Positions 8,409 through 18,499 of a DNA stretch of 64,000 nt are shown here, piece by piece. This DNA is from Hermatobates lingyangjiaoensis (taxonomy: Eukaryota > Arthropoda > Insecta > Hemiptera > Hermatobatidae), in NCBI GenBank assembly GCA_026182355.1, contig JAPFBL010000166.1, positions 1,364,001 through 1,428,000 of the forward strand, in the 5' to 3' direction. The notes under the pieces are model-generated. The model was not told the DNA's origin and ran no database searches. It saw nothing but the letters and a program-made list of their open reading frames with translations. The position numbers and the translations under genes are program-made. Each line of letters starts with the position of its first letter. The first letter of the stretch is position 1.

Positions 8409-9634
8409 GGAACCTGGGAGGACGTGGAGGCTCCCAGAGCCTGGCTGAAGGTCCTCGTCAGTGCCGGGGGTGGTGGTGCTGGGACAAACTTCGGTGGGCG
8501 TGCCTTGGGGACTCTCGGTGCCTGCCTCAGCTTGGCCTCCTTGAAGGCCTGACACCCCCTGTAGCTGGCTGGGTGTGCTCCGCCACAGTTAGCACACTTG
8601 GCGGGATCCTCCCGAGCCTTCGGGCACTCACCATGGGCGTGCTTCCCAGCACACTTCACGCACAGCTGTTCCAAGCTGCACCAACGCTGCGTGTGGCCCA
8701 ACTGCTGGCACCTGTAACATTGGACCGGGCCTGAGGGACGGCGGGCTTTCTCTACCGTTACGGCTAATCCTAATACACGCTTTATGCTTGGGGGCACATT
8801 GCCCTCCAAGGAAAACTCAAAAATTGGTAGGTTCCTCAAACCTGACCTGCCACCTTGATACCGAGGTCGCAGGGTAGTCAATTGCTTGACCTTCGTTTCG
8901 AGCCCTTGAGCCTTAAGGTCCTCCTCAATGTCTCTCGGGTCGGTCTCAATGGGGAGGTATTTCATGACATACCTTTCCCTAGAAACCTCCCACGAGGGCT
9001 TGAAGGAGTAATACCCTACTCCTTGCTCTGTCAGAAGTCTGGTGCAGGCCATGTAGACCTTCCTCGAGTCACAGGAGAGCCGGATCTGGGACCCCCCAGA
9101 CGTGACCCTGACCGATTCCAGAAGGAATCGGGGGGCTGCCTTTCGGAAGCGCTGATAGTCAGCCATCTTCTTGATGAGGACAGGTGGAGGCCTCCTCTCT
9201 GTGGTGGCAGCCGTTCCTGCCTCTGCAGCGTGCTGGGGCCGAGCCAGAGAAGGGGCAAGGGCAGGGAAGTCCCCTCCTGCCTTGTGGGCTGCTGCAGTCA
9301 GGTCTGGCAGGGAGCCTGGTCTCTCCTCGTCTCCGGAGGATTCTTCTGTCAAAACAGAAAACTTGTTTTTAGTTTTAATTTCCCCGCTCATACCTACCGG
9401 CGGGACAGATGCAGCCTTCTTCTGGGCCCTCGTCAGGGGACGCTCGGTGACAGCTTCTCCTTTTTTCCCCCTTCGCTCCTTCCGGGGTCGGGGTGATTTC
9501 GGTTGGTCGGTCTGTTTGGCAAGGAACTCCTTACCAAACCTTTCCTCACCCTGCCGCAGCAGGGACGCCAGCAGGTCCTGGGCCTGACGGATCTGGACCA
9601 CCAGCTCCGCCAGCCCTGGGCTCGACCCAGACAT
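8339..9634 (-). CDS. Retrotransposon ORF1: gag-like nucleic-acid-binding protein
   Basis: A 431-residue protein expected to coat the element RNA and carry it to the nucleus or its target. Residues 1-110 are polar and basic (RKERRGKKGE near 51-60). Residues ~155-300 match the domain usually found before the zinc knuckles in jockey-type gag. Three CCHC knuckles follow: C306-C309-H314-C319, C325-C328-H332-C337 and C347-C350-H354-C361. A proline-rich stretch lies near 380-390. The start ATG at 9634 has a purine-rich context and no better upstream start. The last ~20 residues, after the seven-C run near residue 410, are probably out of frame. Many antisense open frames on the + strand (8399-9587) are shadows of its GC-rich codons. 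Confidence 0.88.
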   Translation of the reverse strand: MSGSSPGLAELVVQIRQAQDLLASLLRQGEERFGKEFLAKQTDQPKSPRPRKERRGKKGEAVTERPLTRAQKKAASVPPVGMSGEIKTKNKFSVLTEESSGDEERPGSLPDLTAAAHKAGGDFPALAPSLARPQHAAEAGTAATTERRPPPVLIKKMADYQRFRKAAPRFLLESVRVTSGGSQIRLSCDSRKVYMACTRLLTEQGVGYYSFKPSWEVSRERYVMKYLPIETDPRDIEEDLKAQGLETKVKQLTTLRPRYQGGRSGLRNLPIFEFSLEGNVPPSIKRVLGLAVTVEKARRPSGPVQCYRCQQLGHTQRWCSLEQLCVKCAGKHAHGECPKAREDPAKCANCGGAHPASYRGCQAFKEAKLRQAPRVPKARPPKFVPAPPPPALTRTFSQALGASTSSQVPPPHLGGKQRSRPSWTCWKSMVS

Positions 9635-11111
9635 CTCCTTTTTCCCCTCGCTTATGAGCTAACCTGTAACAGCTAGACTCAAACCAACAATGAAGCAATC
9701 AAACAATTCAAGAACCTAAACTGCAATAATTATATTATGTCTTTACATTCTAAGTAGTAAGCACTGACACTATTATATTATGACAATTTACACACACAAC
9801 GATATTAATATTAATTGTTATTAACACTATGGGATAACTTACTGACTAACACAATGCTCAGCTACAAAGTTTTAAGTTTCGGGAGAGAGAAGGAATACAG
9901 AGGAAGAGTGGAGGAGGAATGAACGGGCTAGGGGGGGCGTGGCCACTGAAAACTGGAAGGGGGTGGTGAAGGAGTGATGGCCGGCTTAAGGTTAAGGTGC
10001 AGGTAGCGGCCCTTAGGCCAGCGACCTTAAGGGTACAAAATGGAGGATAACAGGTACAATCTCAGTATTACAACGTATAATATTAACTATTACTAAAAAC
10101 TATTACTAATACTATTTTAGCTTGAAAGTTTAACAATAGTCTAAAAACTAATTTTTATATCCTTTTATGAGTAAGGAACAAATACATGATATAAATAGTA
10201 CATAAGGCTTAACAACAACTATTAGCGATATGCTTTACAAGAATTCTAAATCTTCAATCTAATTCTAAATAGCTAAGTTAGCTTTAAACAATTTTCTAGA
10301 TGAAAGTCTGCAGAGAATACAATTACTATCTAATCCTAGAACAATTTATCGTCTATGTAAAACTATGCTACTGTAGCCTAATTACTAACAAGGTTAGAGA
10401 CAGTACAGTGTTATTATCATTAGGAAGTAACAATGAATAATAATTTGTCTACTTTATTTTAAATCTAACACTGAAAAGGATAATATCAATTAAACAATAC
10501 TAAACTATCAGGAACTGTAATGAATTGAATATAAACAAGAACTAAGATAGCACAATACCTTAAGTAAAGGAAAATAGACTAGTAATTATTTCAATTTAAC
10601 ATAAATAATATACCAGTGACAATGATAATAATAATATAATTCAATTACAATCAATCTATTTCTAAATAGCTTAACTTAACTATAAACAATTGTATATAAC
10701 AAAATCTAGTAAGACGAATAGACTTGCTAGTCACAAACAAATTTGAAACTACGTAGGGAGATAGATGCTGACACCAATGAAGTGACAAACTATAATTAAT
10801 TGAAATGGAAACAGATTACAGAGACCCGGTCAGAGTCCCAAGGGTGAACTCAGTCCCAAGTAAACTATGAGTTGTTAAACTATGCAATTTATGAAAAGAA
10901 AACAATTTTAGGAAAAACAAATAATATAATACAGTAATATAATAATAGAATACAGTAATATGAATAGATAGGGCACTTAGCTGTATTGCCTGTAGGCTAC
11001 CTCAAGGAGGTTAACGATGCAGGCAGGCTGGCAGCGAAGGGCAGGGACACCAGGTAGACGGACGGCTCAGGTACGATGCTCACCCGTCGGCGGTCTCCAA
11101 GGGAATGTGTG
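9635..11111 (-). other. 5' UTR of the retrotransposon
   Basis: A 1,477-base untranslated leader, long for this class. The part next to ORF1 (9880-10050) is purine- and G-rich on the + strand, the middle (10050-10800) is very AT-rich, and the extreme 5' end (10985-11111) is GC-richer. On the element strand it begins CACACATTCCCTTGGAG. An internal promoter is expected at the 5' end by analogy with other jockey-type elements, but I see no motif that proves it. Confidence 0.7.
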
Positions 11112-11125
11112 AGGCAAGGAAATGG
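11112..11125. repeat. Right target-site duplication of the jockey-type element
   Basis: AGGCAAGGAAATGG, identical to 4037-4050. The next bases, CCCAGACGTTGGTCC, continue the interrupted hammerhead unit exactly as in the empty-site copy at 12280-12293. Confidence 0.92.
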
Positions 11126-11572
11126 CCCAGACGTTGGTCCTTATATACAGTTTACTATGGGTTGTCCGGGGAAAGGAATATGATTCGATGCGATGTTGAC
11201 CAATGGGAGTAGAGTTACAGGTCCAGCGTAAGGTCCCAGTTGCCCGCTGCTCAGCAAAAAGCCTTTGCGTTCTGCCAATAGGTATAGAGGTTGCACAGTC
11301 CCTCTGTGTTAAATGATGTTTGGCAGAAAACATTAGCCTCACTTTACAGTGAACTCCTGTTCCCTTTCTATTTTTGATTTTTGTGGTGGTTGGGTGTTGT
11401 TGTTGTTTACTATTTTCTGTTAGGGATATTGCTGGATATTTAAATGATACTCTCGGTTGTTTACTGCGAAAAGCCGCCTTCATCTTCATGCCAACAGGGG
11501 TAGAGGTTGCACAGTCCCTCTTGATTATTAAGAGATGTTGACACTGGAATCCAACTTCTTTTTTTTTTTTTT
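11126..11572 (-). repeat. Hammerhead-unit array, minus-oriented unit right of the insertion
   Basis: Continues the unit broken at 4050, through the TATA sequence and the CCCATTGG junction, and on to CCAACTTCTT. It then ends in a run of 14 T (11559-11572). After that run the array switches to the + orientation, so this is the inversion point of the array. Confidence 0.8.
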
Positions 11573-12219
11573 GCTGAGCAGCGGGCAACTGGGACCTTAC
11601 GCCTGGACCTGTAACTCTACTCCCATTGGTAAGGCTAATGTTTTCTGCCAAACATCATTTAACACAGAGGGACTGTGCAACCTCTATACCTATTGGCAGA
11701 ACGCAAAGGCTTTTTGCTGAGCAGCGGGCAACTGGGACCTTACGCCTGGACCTGTAACTCTACTCCCATTGGTCCAGAAAATAGTAAACAACAACAACAC
11801 CCAACCACCACAAAAATCAAAAATAGAAAGGGAACAGGAGTTCACTGTAAAGTGAGGCTAATGTTTTCTGCCAAACATCATTTAACACAGAGGGACTGTG
11901 CAACCTCTATACCTATTGGCAGAACGCAAAGGCTTTTTGCTGAGCAGCGGGCAACTGGGACCTTACGCCTGGACCTGTAACTCTACTCCCATTGGTCCAG
12001 AAAATAGTAAACAACAACAACACCCAACCACCACAAAAATCAAAAATAGAAAGGGAACAGGAGTTCACTGTAAAGTGAGGCTAATGTTTTCTGCCAAACA
12101 TCATTTAACACAGAGGGACTGTGCAACCTCTATACCTATTGGCAGAACGCAAAGGCTTTTTGCTGAGCAGCGGGCAACTGGGACCTTACGCCTGGACCTG
12201 TAACTCTACTCCCATTGGT
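11573..12219 (+). repeat. Hammerhead-unit array: shortened units in tandem (143, 223, 223 bp)
   Basis: A partial unit (11573-11630) is followed by units at 11631-11773, 11774-11996 and 11997-12219. Each ends in the same ~58-base GCTGAGCAGCGGG ... CTCCCATTGGT segment. The two 223-bp units look identical by eye, so they are recent duplications. Relative to the 637-bp unit they lack the hammerhead half. Open frames within them (for example 11675-11980 and 11898-12203) only reflect the repeat. Confidence 0.85.
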
Positions 12220-12270
12220 CAACATCGCATCGAATCATATTCCTTTCCCCGGACAACCCATAGTAAACTG

Positions 12271-12279
12271 TATATAAGG
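12271..12279 (+). promoter_or_regulatory. TATA box of the hammerhead unit
   Basis: TATATAAGG, with the hammerhead starting 30 bases downstream, which is where a pol II start would fall. CCAAT-type words (ATTGG in CTCCCATTGGT) end the neighbouring units about 55-60 bases upstream. A transcript started here would begin at or next to the ribozyme, as expected for elements that use a hammerhead to process tandem transcripts. Confidence 0.5.
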
Positions 12280-12300
12280 ACCAACGTCTGGGCCATTTCC

Positions 12301-12341
12301 TTGCCTGAAGATAACCAGAGAATGGTTGAAACATGTCGCAA
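12301..12341 (+). ncRNA. Type I hammerhead ribozyme motif
   Basis: Every part is visible. Helix I: TTGC (12301-12304) with GCAA (12338-12341). Core CTGAAGA at 12305-12311, one extra T at 12312. Helix II: AACCA (12313-12317) with TGGTT (12323-12327) around loop GAGAA. GAAA at 12328-12331. Helix III: self-complementary ACATGT at 12331-12336. Predicted cleavage is after C12337. The short palindromic helix III implies activity as a dimer, as proposed for hammerheads of Penelope-like elements and animal retrozymes. The one departure from the textbook core is the extra T before helix II. Confidence 0.68.
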
Positions 12342-12870
12342 ATACCACCACCAGGTCAACAGTGCAGAACTTTTCATCACCTACCAGCCACCCATCAATA
12401 GCAGCAATAACATTCAACTGAAGAAAAAACATGAACATAAGAAACCGAAGAGAACAATATACAAAACCTACAACTTGAAGATGTTTCTACGAGAAGAAGT
12501 TGGATTCCAGTGTCAACATCTCTTAATAATCAAGAGGGACTGTGCAACCTCTACCCCTGTTGGCATGAAGATGAAGGCGGCTTTTCGCAGTAAACAACCG
12601 AGAGTATCATTTAAATATCCAGCAATATCCCTAACAGAAAATAGTAAACAACAACAACACCCAACCACCACAAAAATCAAAAATAGAAAGGGAACAGGAG
12701 TTCACTGTAAAGTGAGGCTAATGTTTTCTGCCAAACATCATTTAACACAGAGGGACTGTGCAACCTCTATACCTATTGGCAGAACGCAAAGGCTTTTTGC
12801 TGAGCAGCGGGCAACTGGGACCTTACGCCTGGACCTGTAACTCTACTCTCATTGGTCAACATCGCATCGA

Positions 12871-12894
12871 ATATATATATATATATATATATAT
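12871..12894. repeat. (TA)n microsatellite at the right edge of the array
   Basis: The array stops at CATCGAATATATA, where the complete unit reads CATCGAATCATATTCC, so the microsatellite takes over at an AT-AT word of the element. Confidence 0.9.
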
Positions 12895-13300
12895 GTTTGT
12901 ATTTAGTGTGAGGGCAGGATACCTTAGAAATAAAAGACCTATAATCATCATTTATTGTATGTAATTTCTTCGTAGTTTTGAGGTGGAAAAGCGAGCATGC
13001 ATCAATTTTGCTTTTTTTTAGGGAGGAAATTATTGAAATCTTTCAGTTTGTTAGAAATATGTCCATGTGATTTTAATTGAAGCCGCTGCGGTTCTGGCTT
13101 TTTAGTTGGTGTTTAAGATGTATAGACAGCGATTCTATGTAGAAATTGTCCTTCAGGGCCAGCAGTTCAATAATGTTTTTTGGAATATGGATAAACGAAT
13201 CCAATGAAATGCACTGTTGAGATATTTTTCAATTAATTTTACGTTTTTGTTTATAATTGCTAGGTTTTCACATTTATTGTTCAGATACTTAAAAGAAATG
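12895..13300. other. Non-coding sequence
   Basis: AT-rich, no gene or repeat identified. Confidence 0.45.
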
Positions 13301-13637
13301 TGCGGTGAGGCACATGCTGTGCTTCTCGATGGACTGCGCAGTTACTGTTAACTGCATTCTTTGCAGTTAAACCATATTTCTGTCTATCTGTATATCGCTC
13401 TTAAAATGTTTAATCACTTTTGCTCTATTAACTAAATATCCAATATATAGTGTTTTTTTGTTTGCAATGGTATGTGTGTTAGTACTTTCTTGTTCTGAGC
13501 GAGCATAAAACGACTGCAAAGAGTCACTAAGTAAGACACGCAGTTCTCCTGCCTCATGGTAAGGGGTGCCTGTGACTACAGGGTTTATATCTGACTGTGA
13601 TGAAGTCAGTGCCTCACCTGCTATGAACCTCACCGCA
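13301..13637. repeat. Possible short element with 10-bp inverted ends
   Basis: TGCGGTGAGG (13301-13310) is the exact reverse complement of CCTCACCGCA (13628-13637), and a second pair GAGGCAC / GTGCCTC lies just inside. A small DNA transposon derivative is possible, but I find no convincing target duplication. An 88-codon frame on the minus strand (13367-13633) has no recognised domain. Confidence 0.3.
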
Positions 13638-13980
13638 CGTCACTGTAAAGTATAGACAATAAATATTAAATTTGATACGAATTGATCACACTGGGAGACG
13701 AATCAGAGAAGTGGCATTTGTTTCCTAAATAATGTATTACGAACGTGTGACTTAATATCACTGCTCCTAATATCAAGGTATGCAAGCTTTATTCGCATGA
13801 ATCTAAAACAAAGGTATGTTCCAAAGGTTGTTTTGAATAATTCATTTTTAATCCATTTGATTGACATTTGTTATTCATAAAGTGATAATGGTATTGCTAG
13901 TTCTTATATCATTTAATAATTTCTGTTATTATAATTTTTTTTAAACATAAAAGCATACCTAATATAATACAGTATGATTT

Positions 13981-14046
13981 AAAGAAAGAACACGTAGAAA
14001 CAATACACAACTCACTACAGTATTTCGAACTCGTTGTCATCAGGAG
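13981..14046 (-). repeat. Single copy of the TAGTAGTGAG-family repeat
   Basis: The reverse strand reads CTGATGACAACGAG then GAAATACTGTAGTGAGTTG, matching one arm of 2829-3100. It lacks the partner arm. Confidence 0.55.
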
Positions 14047-14430
14047 AAAAAAGAAGTGTTCTGTTCGGCTTGCAAAGAGTAAACACAAATAAGATTGTGT
14101 TTACTTATAAATCTGCAAAAGGGGTAAGGAAAATATGTAGAAATTGACACTTAAATATTCCGATTAAATGATTTTAAACATAAATAATAATATTTTATTT
14201 TCTACAACTCATATTCGAAACTTTTTTTTTTCTGTGTCATCACATAATTATTTAAATCTTGAAGAAACTCAAAATGTTGATCTTCTTCCGTCAGTAATGC
14301 AGCTGTTCTCACCCACAGTTTTATATTAATTGGTGTATTTTGTGATTTAATCATGTTTTATTCCTTTATTATTATTTTCATTGGTGAAGTTTACATCTCT
14401 AAGAAAATTAAGAGTAATTATTAATAATGG

Positions 14431-14755
14431 AGGGTCAATATAGCTCAGTAGCAACGTGTCCGCGTCTTGAATGGTAGATCCCGTGTTCAATACTTACTCT
14501 GACCCTCAAATTATTCATGCTGGAGATAATAAATCTGAACACCTCGTCCCTTGGAGAGGACGTTTAAGCTATTGATCGTGTGATTGTACAAGACAGATAC
14601 TCTTTAATGATCGCTACCCTAAATACATTTGAGTTAGACAAAATGGACTCGCAATATAGAAAGTTCATTGTGTAGTATCACAAATAGCCAATGTGCGCCC
14701 TATGTTCTATTGTCATATTGCCACTGCAACCTAACCTAACTTAACCAAATTATTA
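14431..14755 (+). repeat. tRNA-derived SINE, copy 1
   Basis: The head contains an A-box-like TATAGCTCAGTAGCAACG and, about 40 bases on, a B-box-like GTGTTCAATAC, spaced as in a pol III promoter. The body (AATAAATCTGAACACCTCGTCCCT onward) aligns by eye with 47050-47210. No cloverleaf survives, so it is not a functional tRNA gene. Confidence 0.65.
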
Positions 14756-17700
14756 ATAATTATTCTAAAATGACTGGTGTCATTTAACTATCTAGATATC
14801 GTTTTAATTGTTTGTATGAATGACATTCATTGTTATTTAATTTCATTCTAACGAATTTGTATTAACTATAAATGTTGCACAGTTACTGTATACTACTGAA
14901 ATTACAAAAAACGTATACCAGTATTTTGAAAAAAACTTCCAAATTAATTATTTTTATTTTGTTACCGGTTGGAGAATGGTAAAAGTAATTGTTTATAACG
15001 TGGTAAAACAGCCTCAAAGCAGGTTTTGTGTTATATTTGTGTTCTCACAGACCGTTTTGTTTTTTTGTATATGATGAATCAGGCAAGGAAGAACAACAAA
15101 AACACATAGGAAGATTATCTATTCAATGAATAAATAGTTTAAAATAGTTGAACCAATTCCTTACAAACAATGCTTTTAAAAAAATATAAGTTTTTTTTTG
15201 TTAAATAATTTTAATATAACGTTTCGTTTATTTTTTACTTATGTGAACAATGAATTATAATTTGGGTGATTTTGTATTTTTTTTTCTTAACAGTTGTAAC
15301 TATAAATGTCTAATGTTTAGAATTTAATTGATGTTTAGTTATTTAGTTAAACTGTGCATAAAAGGATCATGTGTGATTGTGTTGCTGTAATCTATGTATT
15401 ACTTGATACACATTGGTAGGTTGTGCGCGGCTGTTTCGTGAAGCAGATCTCGAGAAGTGGGAGTGGACGCCGGAGACTTAGGCAGTTAGTGTGACCCTAG
15501 CCGCCCTCCGAGATTACGTGTTCAGCTTAATGAAGTAATTTGTGGGGTGATGATATCAAGTCCCAACTGGCGGGACACCCTGCCACAAGGCCAGTCCCCT
15601 CCTTACATTGATTAATCATTCCATTGATTGTGCTGTTGATTGGGATACTTTGTGGTTTCATCCATTCTCTCCCATGCATGTCTACACTCTCTACTGCCTG
15701 TTACTATCTGCTTTTATCACGTGTCTCTTCAGATAACATCCCCTTTGTTTTCAAACTCCAGACATTACCTCTAATAAAAGGAAATTTCCTTCCCTTCTCT
15801 GACCTCTTAGCTTCTGATAAATCGCAAAGCCTTCGTACTGATAAATTCATAGGTTCCAATCAAGTCAAAAAGTTATTATTAATATTATGTATTGTTCTAC
15901 TGTTATTCCGAGTTTCTTTAAGAAAAATTAAATAACAAAAAGCTGAAGTTACTAACTTAATTTAATATATATATATATAATTTAAATTTGTCTATAATAT
16001 GTTAATTTAATTTTAATTATCAATTTATTTTCAAGCAAAATAAAATATTTGCATGAAATTAATTTGTTTTCATTCCATTTATAAAATGAAAATAGGAAAA
16101 AATTGGAGTGGTCTACACTTAACTTTTGATTCAGTGGATTTGTCAACTATTGGTTGATTATATTATCAGTACTGCGTATGATTGGATTATTGACATAATA
16201 ACTCTAGTATTGGATCTATTGAAAACTATAATTTACTATAATCAAACTCAAGACTTATAATAATTACATCCTATAATTAATAATTTATTTATTTATTCCA
16301 ATTTGTCTAGAATTTGTCTTTATGTGGAACGTGTATACGTAATAGTTACGAGTATAACTCCAAAGCCTGTCATTTGTGAGTGGATGTGTCTCCCATAATA
16401 CCAAAGAGATTTTGAAATGCTGGGAATCTTTTTTATGGCAACAATGGTAGTAGTTAAAACGTTATCAAAATTAGAAGAATCTAAATTTTTCTAAAAGTGG
16501 TCTTCTAGTTTATTTAATTATCCCAGTTTATCATACCAATTTATATTTCCTGGTATGTTGCGGTGAATATAGTTATGAATTTACCATCTAAAATGATTTG
16601 TTTTCTTTAACTAAAACCAAAAAAATAATAGTGACGTTAACTGATATAACCATGTTACACAATGTTATTTGTTGGCTACCACATTGTCAAAAAATTTGTC
16701 AGACCAACAACCTTGTAAATGTGGAACTTATAGAATGAGTTCATAACCCTGATGTAACCTTCTCACCAGGTTGTGGAAAGGGGAAACAAGGCCTCTGACG
16801 CCGAAATCTCTACTTCTGCTCAAATATAGGAAGATATTGGGAATCCGATCAAGACTAATACAAGTACTCTACAGAATATAGTTATACTCCAATAATAACT
16901 ATACTGTGGTAAAACTATATAACAATAACTCTACTGTAATAACGATCTATTATGATATAAGTAAATTGATGTTCTGTCCCCTGTTTCGCGGAACTGTGGT
17001 TGTGAATCACTGTAAATATAAGTAGTATATAAGTAGTAAATATACTGTAGTATATAAGGGTATTTTTTTAATTGTTACCTATTTAAATTAATATATACAT
17101 TTTACTTATTAATTTACAGTAAAATGTATATTTTACAATGAAATTTCCTTAATGAATGTTATAAGTAATAAAATGTAAACGGGAGTGCGCAGCGGAATTC
17201 TGAATCCTCCTGGGGCGCTGTTTGACTTCTCCTAGCCCCAGATAAGACATTCTGTTAATCTCAGGAATATAAGATCAGCAACTTGTACCAGGCACTTGTC
17301 CACCACATAAGCAATGAATGCACGGTTTTAGTCAGGAGTTAATTATTCATGAGTGATGACTAAACAGAATTTAAAATTGTGAATATACATAACAAAACAT
17401 TGTTGATTGAATAGTATCATTGCTTGTTGTGAAAACGTAACTAATGAATTTGCATATCATCCTTGAGTTGATGATAGAATATAGTGTAATGATTACAAAA
17501 GTCTAATTGAAAGGGTTTCCCATGAATTGAAGCAGATTACGATAATTGCAAAAGGGAGAGCTGTTATTAAATTTAGACTAATCTGAAGAGTCTATTGGAG
17601 TAAACTTGGTTTGCGAATGGGGGTCTGTATTGTGATTGAGCAGCTGATTGGTTTGCTGAAAGCTGTTGCCAAACCTCCCAGGTCACACCAACTGAGAAAG

Positions 17701-17930
17701 AAACAACGCGCGTCATTAGCATTGTAATTACTGCAGCCCCATATCATTACAGCCCTTTCATCGGCTGCCTAGTTAACTCTTCTCCTCTCCCAATTTGATT
17801 ACAACCTATGTTATTTTGTCATCCTCTTTTGTAGATAATTGCTTTATCATAACAGAGGGTAATTCATTAACTCTCTTCTATAATTTTATATATATTTACA
17901 ATATTTGTTGCCCTAAATAAATTCAAGTTA
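14756..17930. other. AT-rich non-coding sequence with two GC-richer patches
   Basis: No supported gene. A patch at 15415-15600 is markedly GC-richer (GGCGGGACACCCTG, CTAGCCGCCCTCC) and may be an old retroelement piece. A patch at 17630-17800 combines CAGCTG, CATTAGCATTGTAATTA and other TAAT cores with GC-rich flanks and could be a conserved regulatory element; conservation was not tested. Confidence 0.4.
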
Positions 17931-17943
17931 GCAATTTGTCACA

Positions 17944-18078
17944 TATATATATATATATTAGTGTAATTAGGTAGCAGACCTTCATTAATACATACACAAT
18001 TAAATTTCTTGCCAATTTCTCTATGGAAGAAAAATCATCCATAGAGAAATTGGCAAGAAATTTAATTGTATATATATA
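17944..18078 (-). mobile_element. Penelope-like leader fragment with 31-bp inverted arms
   Basis: The minus strand from 18027 down to 17944 reads in frame as REIGKKF-N-C-V-C-I-N-EGLLPNYTNIYI, ending in (TA)n. Positions 17997-18027 and 18038-18068 are perfect reverse complements (31 bp, 10-bp spacer), so the coding end is present as a hairpin. The + arm stops earlier, at TTTAATTG, where (TA)n takes over. The same asymmetric layout recurs at 28936-29290. Confidence 0.6.
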
Positions 18079-18499
18079 TTGAGTTGCAGTTTGCTTCTCA
18101 ACGCGAGTACTTTGCACTTCTTCCCGATGACGACGGATGTCAAATTATGGAAGTGAGTTCTGTAGTGACTTTCTGTGTTCTTTCCTATGTGTTAAAGTTT
18201 TTATTGTTCACATGGACCTTTCCTTTTATTCGAAGTGTATATATATTATATATAGTGGGTATATACAAAGTAGGTCACTTTTCATTGACCGGTGACCACA
18301 TTCACATCTCCACTCCTGTGTTCCTTCTTCTTTTCCTTCTGCTCCTTTAATGAAATTGGCAGCCGATAAGAGTGAGAACCATGAGTGTTAGTCTTTTTTT
18401 GTGTGTTCCAGCTGTAACTTTAATTATATGTAATAAATTCAATAATATATCAACCGTTATATTATTTATGTATTATGGATTGGTCCATTTTTTTTGTTC

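Larger units (their letters stand above)
4051..11111 (-). mobile_element. Full-length jockey-type non-LTR retrotransposon
   Basis: A 7,061-bp element bounded by a 14-bp target duplication. In its own orientation: 5' UTR (11111 down to 9635), ORF1 (9634 to 8339, or 8280 if the frame break is read through), ORF2 (8296 to 5609), and a 1.56-kb 3' UTR with four diverged tandem repeats, ending in copies of the heptamer CCCTTGA. Zinc-knuckle ORF1 plus an APE-type endonuclease and reverse transcriptase without RNase H place it in or near the jockey clade. Clean duplication and intact ORF2 motifs point to a fairly recent insertion. It is antisense to the Fas2-like gene. A 5'-truncated sister copy lies at 45272-45836. 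Confidence 0.9.
12220..12856 (+). repeat. Complete 637-bp hammerhead unit
   Basis: Begins CAACATCGCATCGAAT and ends at the next copy of that word (12857). In order: a TATA box (12271), a hammerhead (12301-12341), a ~300-base middle, and the 3' half shared with the 223-bp units. A reading frame (12121-12840, 239 codons) is open across it, including the hammerhead. It has two near-repeats of Arg-Asp-Cys-Ala-Thr-Ser and a Lys/His-rich stretch. I recognise no domain and doubt it is a gene, though the same frame is open in the inverted copies. Confidence 0.8.

Noticed and set aside
8399..9587. Several + strand open frames of 62-213 codons opposite ORF1
   Set aside because: They are antisense shadows of GC-rich ORF1 codons and have no recognisable protein features.
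11675..12203. Two overlapping 101-codon frames as a duplicated gene
   Set aside because: They are the same 223-bp non-coding unit read twice; the offset equals the repeat period.
14440..14510. A functional tRNA gene
   Set aside because: Box-like words are present but no acceptor stem or anticodon arm can be drawn; it is the head of a SINE.
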